Below, piece after piece: positions 17,760 through 26,063 of a stretch of 64,000 nt of DNA. Both the position numbers and the translations under genes were made by a program. The stretch is taken from assembly GCF_027158465.1 (NCBI RefSeq), contig NZ_JAMKYL010000004.1, positions 1-64,000 on the forward strand, written 5' to 3'. The DNA is from Oxalobacter paeniformigenes (GTDB lineage Bacteria; Pseudomonadota; Gammaproteobacteria; Burkholderiales; Burkholderiaceae_D). The notes beneath the pieces are model-generated. The model saw only the letters and a program-made list of their open reading frames with translations. It did not search any database and was not told the origin of the DNA. Within the stretch, counting starts at the first letter, position 1. Each line of letters begins with the position of its first letter.

Positions 17760-20171
17760 TCATTTTTTTTCGGATGAGGCGCTTTTTCCGTTTTCGATCA
17801 GACCGCAGCGGATAGCGTCATCGACGGTTTCCAGAAATATGAATTGCAACTGGTTGCGCGCATCTTCTGGAATATCGTCGAGATCACGTTTGTTTTTGGC
17901 CGGAAGCATGACGGTACGGATACCGGCACGCAATGCAGCCAATACTTTTTCGCGGATGCCACCGACTGGCAATACCAGACCGCGCAAGCTGATTTCTCCT
18001 GTCATGGCATGATCGCTGGCAATCGGTTTGCCCATCATGACGGAAGCCAGCGCCAGAAACATGGCGACGCCGGCACTGGGGCCGTCTTTCGGAATGGCAC
18101 CCGCTGGAACGTGGACATGGATTTCACTGTTTTCAAACTGTTCCGCGGGAATGCCGAGGCTTTCGGCATGTGCCTTGACAAGCGTCAGGGCAGCTTGCGC
18201 GCTCTCTTTCATGACATCGCCGAGCTGGCCGGTCAGTGTCAGTCTGTTGCGTCCGGGAACGCGGCTGGCTTCGATGAAGAGAATATCGCCGCCAACCGGT
18301 GTCCATGCCAGTCCGGTCGCGATACCAGGCATGCTGACCCGCATGGCGGTTTCACTGTCATAAACAGGCGCGCCGAGAATATCAGTGATATCGCCGGAAT
18401 CGATAGAAACTTTTTCCGTATCACCTTCCGCGATTTTCATGGCCGCATGGCGAAATACGCTGCCGATTTGTCGTTCCAGCTCGCGTACGCCGGCTTCACG
18501 CGTGTAATGGCCGATAATATCGCGGATGGCTTGTTCAGTGATCTGGCAGTTTTCCTGTGTCAGACCGTTTTCGGAAAGTTCACGCCGGATCAGGTAACGC
18601 AAGGCGATCTGGGTTTTTTCCTGTTCCGTATAACCCGGGATCTGGATCATTTCCAGTCTGTCGCGTAAAGGTCCCGGGATGGTATCTGGCATATTGGCGG
18701 TGCAGATGAACATGACCTTCGACAGATCGAAAGGCACGCCCAGGTAGTTGTCACGGAATGTATTGTTTTGTGCCGGATCCAGCACTTCAAGCAAGGCTGC
18801 AGAAGGATCGCCCTGGACACCGCTGCCCAGCTTGTCTACTTCATCCAGAAGGACAACGCAGTTGTTGGTTCCCGCACGGCGGACCGCCTGCATGATATTG
18901 CCGGGAAGCGCACCGATATAGGTACGCCGGTGGCCACGGATTTCCGCTTCGTCATGTACGCCCCCCATGCTGACCCGCACGAAACGGCGTCCTGTCGCTC
19001 GGGCGATACTTTGTCCGAGCGAAGTCTTGCCGACGCCCGGAGGGCCGATGAAACACAAAATCGGGCTTTTGCCTTCCGGATTGAGCTTGTGGACGGCCAG
19101 AAATTCCAGGATACGTTTCTTGATTTTTTCAAGACCGTAGTGATCCTCGTCGAGAATACGGCGCGCTTCGCGGATATCGGTCCTGTCTTCGGAAGATACA
19201 GACCATGGCAATTCCGACAGATATTCCAGATAGTTTTGCAGCATGGAATATTCGCTGGCCGAATCAGGCATGTTTTTCAGACGGTTCAGTTCCTTGAGCG
19301 CATGGGTATGTACCTCTTCCGGCATACCGGCTTTTTCGATTTTTTCTGCCAGCGCTTCGGTTTCGGATGAAGAATCATCTATTTCACCAAGCTGTGTCTG
19401 GATGGTTCTGAGTTGTTCGCGCAACAGTGCTTCACGCTGGCGATCATCAAGCCGGTTACGTGTTTTTTCGTCAATATCACGGCTGACGCGAAGTACCTCG
19501 AGCCGGTAGGACAGTCGGGATAGCAGTTTGTCGATCCGTTCTTTCAGATCAACAGTTTCCAGAATGTCCTGTTTTTCCGCAGTCGTCAGATCCATCAGTC
19601 CAGTCATCAGATCGGCCAGCAGTGCAGCCGAGGTGACATTGCTGATGGAATCCGACAATTCCTGCGGAATTTGCGGCAGCATTTGCAAAATATCGAGAGC
19701 GCGTTGTTTGAGTTGAACCATTCGCCCTTCGATTTCCACATTGTCTTCCGGTTCTTCCGGCAGTTTCTCGATACGCGCGACAAGAAACGGGTACCCCGGC
19801 AGCAATTCAAGCAACCGGAAGCGGCACTCGCCCTGACAGACGATATGGTGTGCCTCGGAAGAGGCCGCCACATAACGCAGGATACCTGCGGTTGTGCCGA
19901 CAGGGTACAAATCTGCCTGTGCTGGATCGGCGGTTTCCGGGTTGCGCTGCAAGACGATACCGATCTGGCGATCCGCCTTCATGGCGGCCTGTGCCGCCAG
20001 CAGCGATTTTTCGCGTGCGATGGTGACCGGGACGACCATACCCGGAAACAGCACCATGTTCCTGACAGGAATGATGATAATGGCATCCTCAGGGACGGGA
20101 GGTATTGTGCTTGTCGTACCGGAATGATCTTCAGGTAACGGAGATAGAGTGTCGATTTCTGGCATAGTCAT
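17760..20171 (-). CDS. lon: ATP-dependent Lon protease (Lon family, second-type)
   Basis: Lon is a hexameric AAA+ serine protease that degrades misfolded and regulatory proteins. The 803-residue protein has the LON substrate-binding domain (about 30-225; IIPVRNMVLFPGMVVPVTIA), a coiled coil (about 230-310), Walker A GPPGVGKT (about 375-382), Walker B VVLLDEVDK and the proteolytic domain with Ser in KDGPSAG (about residue 696). The N-terminal sequence and the neighbouring hsp20 resemble the second Lon of Burkholderiales rather than the clpX-linked one; this is from memory. It lies 10 bp after hsp20, almost certainly one operon. Confidence 0.94.
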   Translation of the reverse strand: MTMPEIDTLSPLPEDHSGTTSTIPPVPEDAIIIIPVRNMVLFPGMVVPVTIAREKSLLAAQAAMKADRQIGIVLQRNPETADPAQADLYPVGTTAGILRYVAASSEAHHIVCQGECRFRLLELLPGYPFLVARIEKLPEEPEDNVEIEGRMVQLKQRALDILQMLPQIPQELSDSISNVTSAALLADLMTGLMDLTTAEKQDILETVDLKERIDKLLSRLSYRLEVLRVSRDIDEKTRNRLDDRQREALLREQLRTIQTQLGEIDDSSSETEALAEKIEKAGMPEEVHTHALKELNRLKNMPDSASEYSMLQNYLEYLSELPWSVSSEDRTDIREARRILDEDHYGLEKIKKRILEFLAVHKLNPEGKSPILCFIGPPGVGKTSLGQSIARATGRRFVRVSMGGVHDEAEIRGHRRTYIGALPGNIMQAVRRAGTNNCVVLLDEVDKLGSGVQGDPSAALLEVLDPAQNNTFRDNYLGVPFDLSKVMFICTANMPDTIPGPLRDRLEMIQIPGYTEQEKTQIALRYLIRRELSENGLTQENCQITEQAIRDIIGHYTREAGVRELERQIGSVFRHAAMKIAEGDTEKVSIDSGDITDILGAPVYDSETAMRVSMPGIATGLAWTPVGGDILFIEASRVPGRNRLTLTGQLGDVMKESAQAALTLVKAHAESLGIPAEQFENSEIHVHVPAGAIPKDGPSAGVAMFLALASVMMGKPIASDHAMTGEISLRGLVLPVGGIREKVLAALRAGIRTVMLPAKNKRDLDDIPEDARNQLQFIFLETVDDAIRCGLIENGKSASSEKK

Positions 20172-20181
20172 GATATAGGGA

Positions 20182-20589
20182 TTATCCGAGTTTGTTCAAT
20201 GTCAGGCGCAGGCAGCCGTTTTTGACGACGTTTTCCAGCAATTGGAAATGTCCATCCGGCAGGTCGATCCTTTTTTCGAAACGGCCGTAAGGGATCTCAA
20301 GCCGCCGGATGATGGTGTTTGCAGGCAGGCTTGCCTGTCGTGCTCCTATGACATGGATACGGTTGTTTTCGATGGAAACCGTAATGTCCGATGCATCCAC
20401 ACCCGGAAGGGCAATGAGAATTTGCAGGTAACGGCCGGTTTCAAGTATGTCGGCTGGCGGTTCCCAGACCGGTCCTTGCGCAGCCGGTTTTCCCAGCTGG
20501 AAAAAGCGTCGGTGGAGCTGGTCGGCCTGTTCCAGCATTTTCAGTGCCTGAAGCCACATGGCGCCGGCCGGATCGCGAAACTTCGTCAT
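20182..20589 (-). CDS. Small heat-shock protein, Hsp20 family, in operon with lon
   Basis: The 135-residue protein carries an alpha-crystallin domain (about 45-133): GRYLQILIALPGVDASDITVSI, IHVIGARQ, YGRFEKRIDLPDG and a final LRLTLNKLG. It is shorter than the Hsp20 at 16.7 kb and only distantly similar. It is the first gene before lon on the minus strand, 10 bp apart, which fits a heat-inducible chaperone-protease pair. A sigma-32 promoter was looked for upstream but no convincing match to CTTGAA-N(13-15)-CCCCAT was found. Confidence 0.9.
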   Translation of the reverse strand: MTKFRDPAGAMWLQALKMLEQADQLHRRFFQLGKPAAQGPVWEPPADILETGRYLQILIALPGVDASDITVSIENNRIHVIGARQASLPANTIIRRLEIPYGRFEKRIDLPDGHFQLLENVVKNGCLRLTLNKLG

Positions 20590-20931
20590 CGTGTTTTCCG
20601 TTCAGAGAAATGATATGAAAAAGAAAGGGACGTTTTGCAGGTGCGAAATCACGATTGTCCGGATAGTTTCCGGTCATGGAAAAAGATATGCCATCCGGCA
20701 AAGGTTTTAATCATGAATAAAAAACGCCATAATGCATTGTATGGCATCATATTTTGCAAGTCGTCCTGTTTTCAGGATATATGGTTCCATTTTATGATTT
20801 ATCAAGGGCCGTGTGTTGTGCCAGACCGGATAAACCGTGCAGGCCTGATCGAATGGCTGCTTGCTGGTTTCAACGCAGGAAGTTTGATACTAGAATACGC
20901 ATCTTGATTGTTTGGCGTTCCGGAGTCGCGA
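20590..20931. other. 342-bp divergent promoter region between hsp20-lon and psd
   Basis: No credible gene is present; plus-strand frames here look random. A weak inverted repeat (GCCATA / TATGGC) lies near 20729-20748. The region must hold the promoters of hsp20-lon and psd-pssA. Confidence 0.45.
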
Positions 20932-21585
20932 TTGAAAAATTATCCTCATCCCGTTATTGCACGTGAAGGCTGGTTTTACATTTTTCTTTCCTTTGCCGTT
21001 ACGGTAGCCGTTACCTGGCTGTGGGGTGTCTGGTCGTTGCCGTTGTGGCTGATCAGCCTGTTTGTCCTTCAGTTTTTCCGTGATCCGGCACGGACGGTCC
21101 CCGATATCCGCAATGCCGTCGTGTCTCCCGCAGACGGACGCATTGTCGTGATCGAGAAAACACAGGATATCTATGGACAGCGCGAAGCCTTGAAAATCAG
21201 CGTTTTCATGAATGTGTTCAATGTCCATTCCAACCGTTTTCCGGTCGACGGAAAAGTGCAAAGCGTCCATTATTTCCCGGGCAAGTTCGTCAATGCCGAT
21301 CTGGACAAGGCATCATTGGAAAACGAACGCAATGCCGTCATTATCAGGGCGGAAAACGGTCAGATGGTGACCTGTGTCCAGGTGGCAGGCCTTATTGCAC
21401 GACGGATTCTTTGTTATGTGAAGGGTGGTGAACAGTTGCAAAAAGGGCAGCGTTTCGGTTTCATCCGTTTCGGTTCACGGGTGGATGTCTATTTGCCGCT
21501 GTCGGCCAGACCTTTGGTGACAGTGGGTGACAAGGTGTATGCGACGGAAACCGTATTGGCGGAATTGTCGCAATCGGCAGACTGA
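20932..21585 (+). CDS. psd: Phosphatidylserine decarboxylase proenzyme
   Basis: Psd decarboxylates phosphatidylserine to phosphatidylethanolamine, using a pyruvoyl group formed by self-cleavage. The 217-residue protein is the short type. It has two hydrophobic helices near 12-45, QFFRDPART, FMNVFNVHSNRFP, and the cleavage site RFGSR with Ser at about 182. A TTG at 20932 is chosen as start because GGAG lies six bases before it and MKNYPHPVIAREGW matches beta-proteobacterial homologues; an earlier TTG at 20908 lacks a ribosome site. pssA follows. Confidence 0.93.
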   Translation: MKNYPHPVIAREGWFYIFLSFAVTVAVTWLWGVWSLPLWLISLFVLQFFRDPARTVPDIRNAVVSPADGRIVVIEKTQDIYGQREALKISVFMNVFNVHSNRFPVDGKVQSVHYFPGKFVNADLDKASLENERNAVIIRAENGQMVTCVQVAGLIARRILCYVKGGEQLQKGQRFGFIRFGSRVDVYLPLSARPLVTVGDKVYATETVLAELSQSAD

Positions 21586-21645
21586 ACCGATGCACGATGT
21601 TTTGAAAAAGCGATACACTGTTTCCATTCTTGTCGGAGAAGGTGC

Positions 21646-22455
21646 ATGACACAGCAGGAACAACCCGTAAACGATATCAATTCAACCCGCGCGAAATTGC
21701 GTCGTCGCGGGATTTATCTGTTGCCGAACGCCATTACGATTTCTTCGTTGTTCTGCGGTTTTTACGCCATTGTCATGTCGCTGAATCTGGAGTTCAAGCA
21801 GGCGACGGTCGCCATTTTCATATCCATGGTGCTTGACAGCATGGATGGCAGGGTCGCGCGACTGACCAGAACGCAAAGCGAATTCGGTGCGCAGCTCGAC
21901 AGTCTGGCAGACATGGTGGCATTCGGTGCAGCACCTGCACTCGTGGTCTATGAATGGTCGCTGAAGGGAATGGGGCGTATCGGCTGGGTATCGGCTTTCG
22001 TTTTTTGCGCCTGTGCGGCATTGAGGCTGGCGCGTTTCAATACCAATATCGCCATTGTGGACAAGCGTTATTTCCAGGGCTTGCCCAGCCCGGCTGCGGC
22101 TGCACTGGTAGCAGGTTTTATCTGGCTGATGGATGATGTCGGTTTTTCAGGCAGCGATTTTTACTGGACATCATGGATTCTGACGCTGTATGCCGGCCTC
22201 ACAATGGTCTCGAATGTTCCGTTTTACAGCTTCAAGGTGATGGATATCCGTAAATCGGTACCGTTCATCGCCGTCATTCTGGTGGTGCTGATATTTGTCA
22301 CGATATCGTTCGATCCGCCCAAAGTGCTGTTCGGCTTGTTCGTGATTTATGGCGTTTCGGGTTATGTCGTGTATATGTGGCGGAAAATAAAAGGAAAACC
22401 TGTCAGCATCGTCCAGACGAAAGAAGATCATCATGAGCAGAAAAACAGGGAATGA
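21646..22455 (+). CDS. pssA: CDP-diacylglycerol-serine O-phosphatidyltransferase
   Basis: PssA makes phosphatidylserine from CDP-diacylglycerol and serine, the substrate for Psd encoded just upstream. The 269-residue integral membrane protein shows the CDP-alcohol phosphotransferase signature D-x2-D-G-x2-A-R-x8-G-x3-D-x3-D (DSMDGRVARL then FGAQLDSLAD, about 65-90), and about eight hydrophobic helices. The start at 21646 follows GGAGAAGG. The order psd-pssA-leuA is conserved in beta-proteobacteria. Confidence 0.95.
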   Translation: MTQQEQPVNDINSTRAKLRRRGIYLLPNAITISSLFCGFYAIVMSLNLEFKQATVAIFISMVLDSMDGRVARLTRTQSEFGAQLDSLADMVAFGAAPALVVYEWSLKGMGRIGWVSAFVFCACAALRLARFNTNIAIVDKRYFQGLPSPAAAALVAGFIWLMDDVGFSGSDFYWTSWILTLYAGLTMVSNVPFYSFKVMDIRKSVPFIAVILVVLIFVTISFDPPKVLFGLFVIYGVSGYVVYMWRKIKGKPVSIVQTKEDHHEQKNRE

Positions 22456-22518
22456 TGTACACTTTGCTTTTTGATGGCAGTGCTGCATATTCCCGGCATG
22501 GAACCTGCCCGAAAAATA

Positions 22519-22547
22519 TTGCATGAATTGAAAAAGGGGCTTATAGT
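22519..22547 (+). promoter_or_regulatory. Candidate leuA promoter
   Basis: TTGCAT (22519-22524), 17 bp, TATAGT (22542-22547). Transcription would start near 22554 and leave a 5' leader of about 210 nt before leuA. Confidence 0.5.
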
Positions 22548-22554
22548 TTTTCCC

Positions 22555-22650
22555 ATGAATGTCAAAATGTTCAATTCCTTGTCCCGTTTCTGTGGCGATA
22601 TGCCGTCCGGCCTGTCGCTACTGTTCGTTCTAGCGCGCCAGGCGTGCTGA
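22555..22650 (+). other. Possible leucine-containing leader peptide of leuA
   Basis: A 31-codon frame begins right after the candidate promoter and ends GLSLLFVLARQAC, with four leucines (CTG, CTA, CTG, CTA) among seven codons. The order suggests an attenuation peptide, but its ribosome site is weak and the leucines are fewer than in the E. coli leu leader. Confidence 0.3.
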
Positions 22651-22681
22651 TATCTTTTGTCCACATATCCGTTGTTTTTTG

Positions 22682-22723
22682 GTCTTTGCCCACGAGGCAG
22701 AGACAACCGGAGGCGTTTCCGGT
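22682..22723 (+). promoter_or_regulatory. Two hairpins in the leuA leader
   Basis: A 9-bp stem with one G-U pair (22682-22690 with 22696-22704, loop CACGA) and then a 6-bp stem ACCGGA/TCCGGT (22706-22711 with 22718-22723). Neither is followed by a T-run, so a classical terminator is not evident. Confidence 0.35.
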
Positions 22724-22766
22724 CTAACTGAATGAAATCTAATCGAATTATCCAAAGGAGCACATC

Positions 22767-24284
22767 ATGGTCGGCACACCGGCAGACTCGGCAGAAAAAA
22801 TCATCATATTTGACACCACATTGCGCGATGGCGAACAGGTTCCTGGCAGCCAGCTGAACACGCTTGAAAAAATCGAAGTTGCCAGAGCGCTGGAAGATCT
22901 GGGTGTCGACGTTATCGAAGCCGGTTTTCCGATTTCCAGCCCGGGTGATTTCAAGTCGGTTGTGGAAATTTCGAAAGTGGTTGAAAAACCGGTGATTTCC
23001 GCTTTGACCCGTGCGATCGAGAAAGATATCGATGTGGCTGCCGAAGCGCTGAAATATGCCAAGAGGGGACGTATCCATACCGGTATCGGCACATCGCCCT
23101 ACCATATTTATTCCAAGTTGAACTCGACGCCGGAACAGATTCTGGAACGTGCCGTCAAGATGGTGAAATATGCAAAAAAATATGTCGATGACGTCGAATT
23201 TTTCGCCGAAGATGCGGGACGAAGCGACAATGAATATCTGGCACGGGTTGTGGAAGCCGTCATTGCAGCCGGCGCCACAGTCATCAACATTCCGGATACG
23301 ACCGGTTACTGCACGCCTTACGAATACGGTGCCAAGATCAAGTATCTGAAAGACCATGTCGCCAATGTCGATCGTGCGACCCTGTCTGCACACTGCCACA
23401 ACGACCTGGGTATGGCGACGGCCAATGCGCTGGCCGGTATCATGAACGGTATCCGTCAGGTTGAATGTACGATCAACGGTATCGGTGAACGCGCCGGCAA
23501 TACCTCGCTGGAAGAAATCGTCATGATTCTGAAATGCCGCAAGGATATTCCGGCCTATACCGACATCGACACGACCAAGATCATCCGGACATCGCGTCTG
23601 GTTTCCAATCTCATGCGCATGCCGGTCCAGCCGAACAAGGCGATTGTCGGTCGTAACGCATTCGCGCACTCCTCGGGCATTCATCAGGATGGCGTGCTGA
23701 AAAACCGTGAAAACTACGAAATCATCGATCCGGCCGATATCGGCGTGAGCGATTCTTCGATTGTGCTGACCGCACGCAGTGGCCGTGCCGCACTGGATCA
23801 TCATCTGCGTCGTCTGGGATATGCGCTCTCGCATGCCGAACTGGATGTGGCATACAGCAAATTCCTGGTGCTGGCCGATGCGCAGAAGTCCGTTTCCGAT
23901 GAAGACCTTCGCCATCTGGCAGGCACCGGAACCGTCGAAGATGCACGGCGTATCAAACTGGACTACCTGCAAGTCGTTTGCGGCAAGGATGCCATCCCGA
24001 TGGCGACGGTTCGCCTGATCATCGACGGTGAACCCTGTATCGCCACTGCAGCAGGCAACGGTCCGATCGATGCCTCGATCAATGCAGTCCGTCAGTTGAT
24101 TACCCAGAAAGTCACACTGGAAGAATTCCTGATTCAGGCATTTACCCGTGGTACGGACGATGTTGGCAAGGTCCATATCCAGGTGGAAAACAAGGGCAAG
24201 GTTTATTACGGCTTTTCGGCCAATACCGATATCATTACGGCATCGGTCAACGCCTATATCGATGCGGTATCCAAGATCATCTAA
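22767..24284 (+). CDS. leuA: 2-isopropylmalate synthase (Bacteroidetes-like type)
   Basis: LeuA condenses acetyl-CoA with 2-oxoisovalerate, the first committed step of leucine synthesis. The 505-residue protein has the DRE-TIM catalytic barrel (FDTTLRDGEQ at about 15-24, SAHCHNDLGMATANAL near 211-226, NGIGERAGNTS near 237-247) and a C-terminal LeuA dimer/allosteric domain (about 375-500). The N-terminal signature GEQVPGSQLNTLEK and PISSPGDFKSV differ from the GEQSPGA form I expect in beta-proteobacteria and resemble Bacteroidetes LeuA. The locus itself is typical. The start follows AAAGGAG at good spacing. An aldolase-type homologue is possible, but the allosteric domain makes LeuA the best call. 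Confidence 0.9.
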   Translation: MVGTPADSAEKIIIFDTTLRDGEQVPGSQLNTLEKIEVARALEDLGVDVIEAGFPISSPGDFKSVVEISKVVEKPVISALTRAIEKDIDVAAEALKYAKRGRIHTGIGTSPYHIYSKLNSTPEQILERAVKMVKYAKKYVDDVEFFAEDAGRSDNEYLARVVEAVIAAGATVINIPDTTGYCTPYEYGAKIKYLKDHVANVDRATLSAHCHNDLGMATANALAGIMNGIRQVECTINGIGERAGNTSLEEIVMILKCRKDIPAYTDIDTTKIIRTSRLVSNLMRMPVQPNKAIVGRNAFAHSSGIHQDGVLKNRENYEIIDPADIGVSDSSIVLTARSGRAALDHHLRRLGYALSHAELDVAYSKFLVLADAQKSVSDEDLRHLAGTGTVEDARRIKLDYLQVVCGKDAIPMATVRLIIDGEPCIATAAGNGPIDASINAVRQLITQKVTLEEFLIQAFTRGTDDVGKVHIQVENKGKVYYGFSANTDIITASVNAYIDAVSKII

Positions 24285-24309
24285 AATCCGGATACTCAGG
24301 ATATCCGAT

Positions 24310-24343
24310 AAAAAAAGGATGCGTTTTACGCATCCTTTTTTTT
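24310..24343 (+). terminator. Terminator after leuA
   Basis: A stem AAAGGATGCG / CGCATCCTTT with a short TTTTA-like loop is followed by a run of T. The A-rich left side may also let it serve the convergent lipoprotein gene. Confidence 0.88.
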
Positions 24344-24353
24344 ACCGGTTTCT

Positions 24354-24932
24354 TCAGAATCCGATACCGATTCCGGCGCCGCCTCCGACGCCCCGCGTTC
24401 CGCCACCGATTCCGATACCGAAACCGCCGATGCCGCCGAAAAAGCCATTGTCACGCAGATACATTGGATCCTGGCCGTTTTCAATACCACGCACGATACC
24501 GCTGGAATCGAAATAAATGTGCATCATGGAATTCCAGATGCCTTCTTCCCTGTAGCGATATGACCAGACTTCCTGTTTCTTCAGCGGAAGATAATCGGTT
24601 TCCGTCGGGTGGCCGACCGTACGCAACACATCGTTTTTGTTGAACTGGTTGACCTGGATGGTTCCGAATTTTTCACGTGTCCGGACGTTTTCATAGGAAA
24701 TCAGTTTGCCATCCGGTCCGACTCGTGCCATGTAGGCGTATTGTGACCATTCACCGACAGGCCACTCCAGCAGCCGTGTATTGCCATCCGGATATTCGAT
24801 GGCGGGGGGACCGTTGTAGGCGATGACCTGTTCGACCGGCATGCCGGGTGTGAATTGCGGCCCCATGAGAGAGGCACAGCCTCCCAGCGTCAGCAGTCCG
24901 GCCAGCGCCAGCGCGGAAAATGAACGTTTCAT
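24354..24932 (-). CDS. OmlA/BamE-like lipoprotein with glycine-rich tail
   Basis: The 192-residue protein has a lipoprotein signal peptide with lipobox LGGC (Cys about 19). Two repeats resembling the SmpA/OmlA (BamE-like) fold follow: FTPGMPVEQVIAYNGPP with RLLEWPVGEWSQYAYMA, and NKNDVLRTVGHPTETDYLPL with EVWSYRYREEGIWNSMM and YFDSSGIVRGIENG. The last 28 or so residues are almost only Gly, Ile and Phe (GFFGGIGGFGIGIGGG). The next gene upstream encodes a close paralogue without this tail. Both probably sit in the outer membrane facing the periplasm; the function is unknown. Confidence 0.8.
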   Translation of the reverse strand: MKRSFSALALAGLLTLGGCASLMGPQFTPGMPVEQVIAYNGPPAIEYPDGNTRLLEWPVGEWSQYAYMARVGPDGKLISYENVRTREKFGTIQVNQFNKNDVLRTVGHPTETDYLPLKKQEVWSYRYREEGIWNSMMHIYFDSSGIVRGIENGQDPMYLRDNGFFGGIGGFGIGIGGGTRGVGGGAGIGIGF

Positions 24933-24965
24933 GACAGCCTCCTTTTTATTGTCCTGTCAGGGCAG

Positions 24966-25448
24966 TCAGTTAGCACGAAGATACATGGGATCCATGCCGT
25001 TTTCCATTCTCCTGACGATGCCTTGTGAATCGAAGTAAATGTACATCATGGAATTCCAGATGCCTTCTTCCTTGTAGCGGTAGGCCCATACTTCACGGTC
25101 GATCAATGGCAGATAATCGGTTTCCGTCGGGTGGCCGACCGTTTGCAGTACATCGAGTTTAGTGAAACGGTCAATCGGAATGGAACCGAATTTTTCGCGC
25201 GTCAGTACCTGTTCGTAGGATACCAGCTTGCCATCCGGTCCGATTTTTGCCATATAGGCGTATTGTGACCATGCGCCCACAGACCATTCCAGAAGTCTTG
25301 AGTCACCGATCTGATAGACGGCATCTGGTTGACCTTTCAGCGCGATCACTTCCTGCTCGGATATGCCGGGTTGCGGTGTGGTGAAAATGGATGCACAGCC
25401 AGAAAGCAGCATGGACAGGGAGAATACCAGCAATATCAGTCGTTTCAT
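24966..25448 (-). CDS. OmlA/BamE-like lipoprotein, paralogue
   Basis: This 160-residue lipoprotein has the signal peptide MKRLILLVFSLSMLLSGC (Cys about 18) followed by the same two repeats as its neighbour, from ISEQEVIALKGQPDAVYQIG through VGHPTETDYLPL to IYFDSQGIVRRMENG. The two products share most residues over about 140 positions, so they arose by tandem duplication. The ATG at 25448 is chosen because AGGA lies eight bases before it; ATGs at 25454 and 25457 are too close. It is first in the two-gene minus-strand unit. Confidence 0.82.
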   Translation of the reverse strand: MKRLILLVFSLSMLLSGCASIFTTPQPGISEQEVIALKGQPDAVYQIGDSRLLEWSVGAWSQYAYMAKIGPDGKLVSYEQVLTREKFGSIPIDRFTKLDVLQTVGHPTETDYLPLIDREVWAYRYKEEGIWNSMMYIYFDSQGIVRRMENGMDPMYLRAN

Positions 25449-25486
25449 GATCATCATCCTGAAAAAAGAAGCGGTTACAGTACTTA

Positions 25487-25515
25487 TTGTACAGAAAACA
25501 CTTTTCCGTTATACT
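25487..25515 (+). promoter_or_regulatory. rpsO promoter
   Basis: TTGTAC (25487-25492), 17 bp, TATACT (25510-25515). Transcription should start near 25522, inside the hairpin described next. Confidence 0.65.
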
Positions 25516-25519
25516 GCCC

Positions 25520-25546
25520 TTCCTGTCGATTCGACAGGAATTTTTT
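25520..25546 (+). promoter_or_regulatory. Terminator-like hairpin at the start of the rpsO transcript
   Basis: A 9-bp perfect stem TTCCTGTCG / CGACAGGAA with a three-base loop is followed by T6. By shape it is an intrinsic terminator, but it begins at the predicted start site of rpsO, so a 5' protective hairpin or an attenuator is more likely. Confidence 0.5.
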
Positions 25547-25607
25547 GTAACGTATTCACGGCAAGAGGGGTCAAGACTCCATTTGTCGCATGTGAGAGGT
25601 TAATATT

Positions 25608-25877
25608 ATGGCATTGCTCAAAGAAGACAAAGCGGCTATCGTGTCCGCAAACGCACGCAGCCAGAACGATACCGGTTCGCCGGAAGTTCAGGTTGCATTG
25701 TTGACCGCCCGTATCAATGATCTGAACGGTCACTTCAAGGTTCACACCAAGGATCATCATTCCCGTCGTGGATTGATCAAGATGGTGAACCGCCGCAAGA
25801 ACCTGCTGGCGTACCTGCGCAAGAAGGATATCAACCGTTATCGTGATCTGATTGCGAAACTCGGCCTGAGAAAATAA
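25608..25877 (+). CDS. rpsO: 30S ribosomal protein S15
   Basis: S15 is a primary binder of 16S rRNA in the central domain and helps form bridge B4. The 89-residue length is exact for the family, and the signatures are present: NDTGSPEVQVALLTARI, LNGHFKVHTKDHHSRRGL and MVNRRKNLLAYLRKKD. It is followed by pnp, the near-universal order in proteobacteria. In E. coli S15 represses its own translation through a pseudoknot; this was not assessed here. Confidence 0.98.
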   Translation: MALLKEDKAAIVSANARSQNDTGSPEVQVALLTARINDLNGHFKVHTKDHHSRRGLIKMVNRRKNLLAYLRKKDINRYRDLIAKLGLRK

Positions 25878-26063
25878 TCGTTGTTGCGAGCCGGAAGTTT
25901 TTTGTGAAATGCCTGCGCCAGTGTCTGTCGCGGGCATTTCGTTATGAGCGTCACCTGCGGTAAAGTATGAAAAAGCGGAAGATTGTCGTTATCGAAAGTT
26001 GTTTGTCGTTATGAGGCGAACGGCAGCGCCTGAAAACCTGCCGGAAAAAATGAAAGGAATTAC

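Noticed and set aside
22431..24176. 581-codon minus-strand open frame
   Set aside because: It is the antisense shadow of leuA; its composition is biased and has no start site or family motif.
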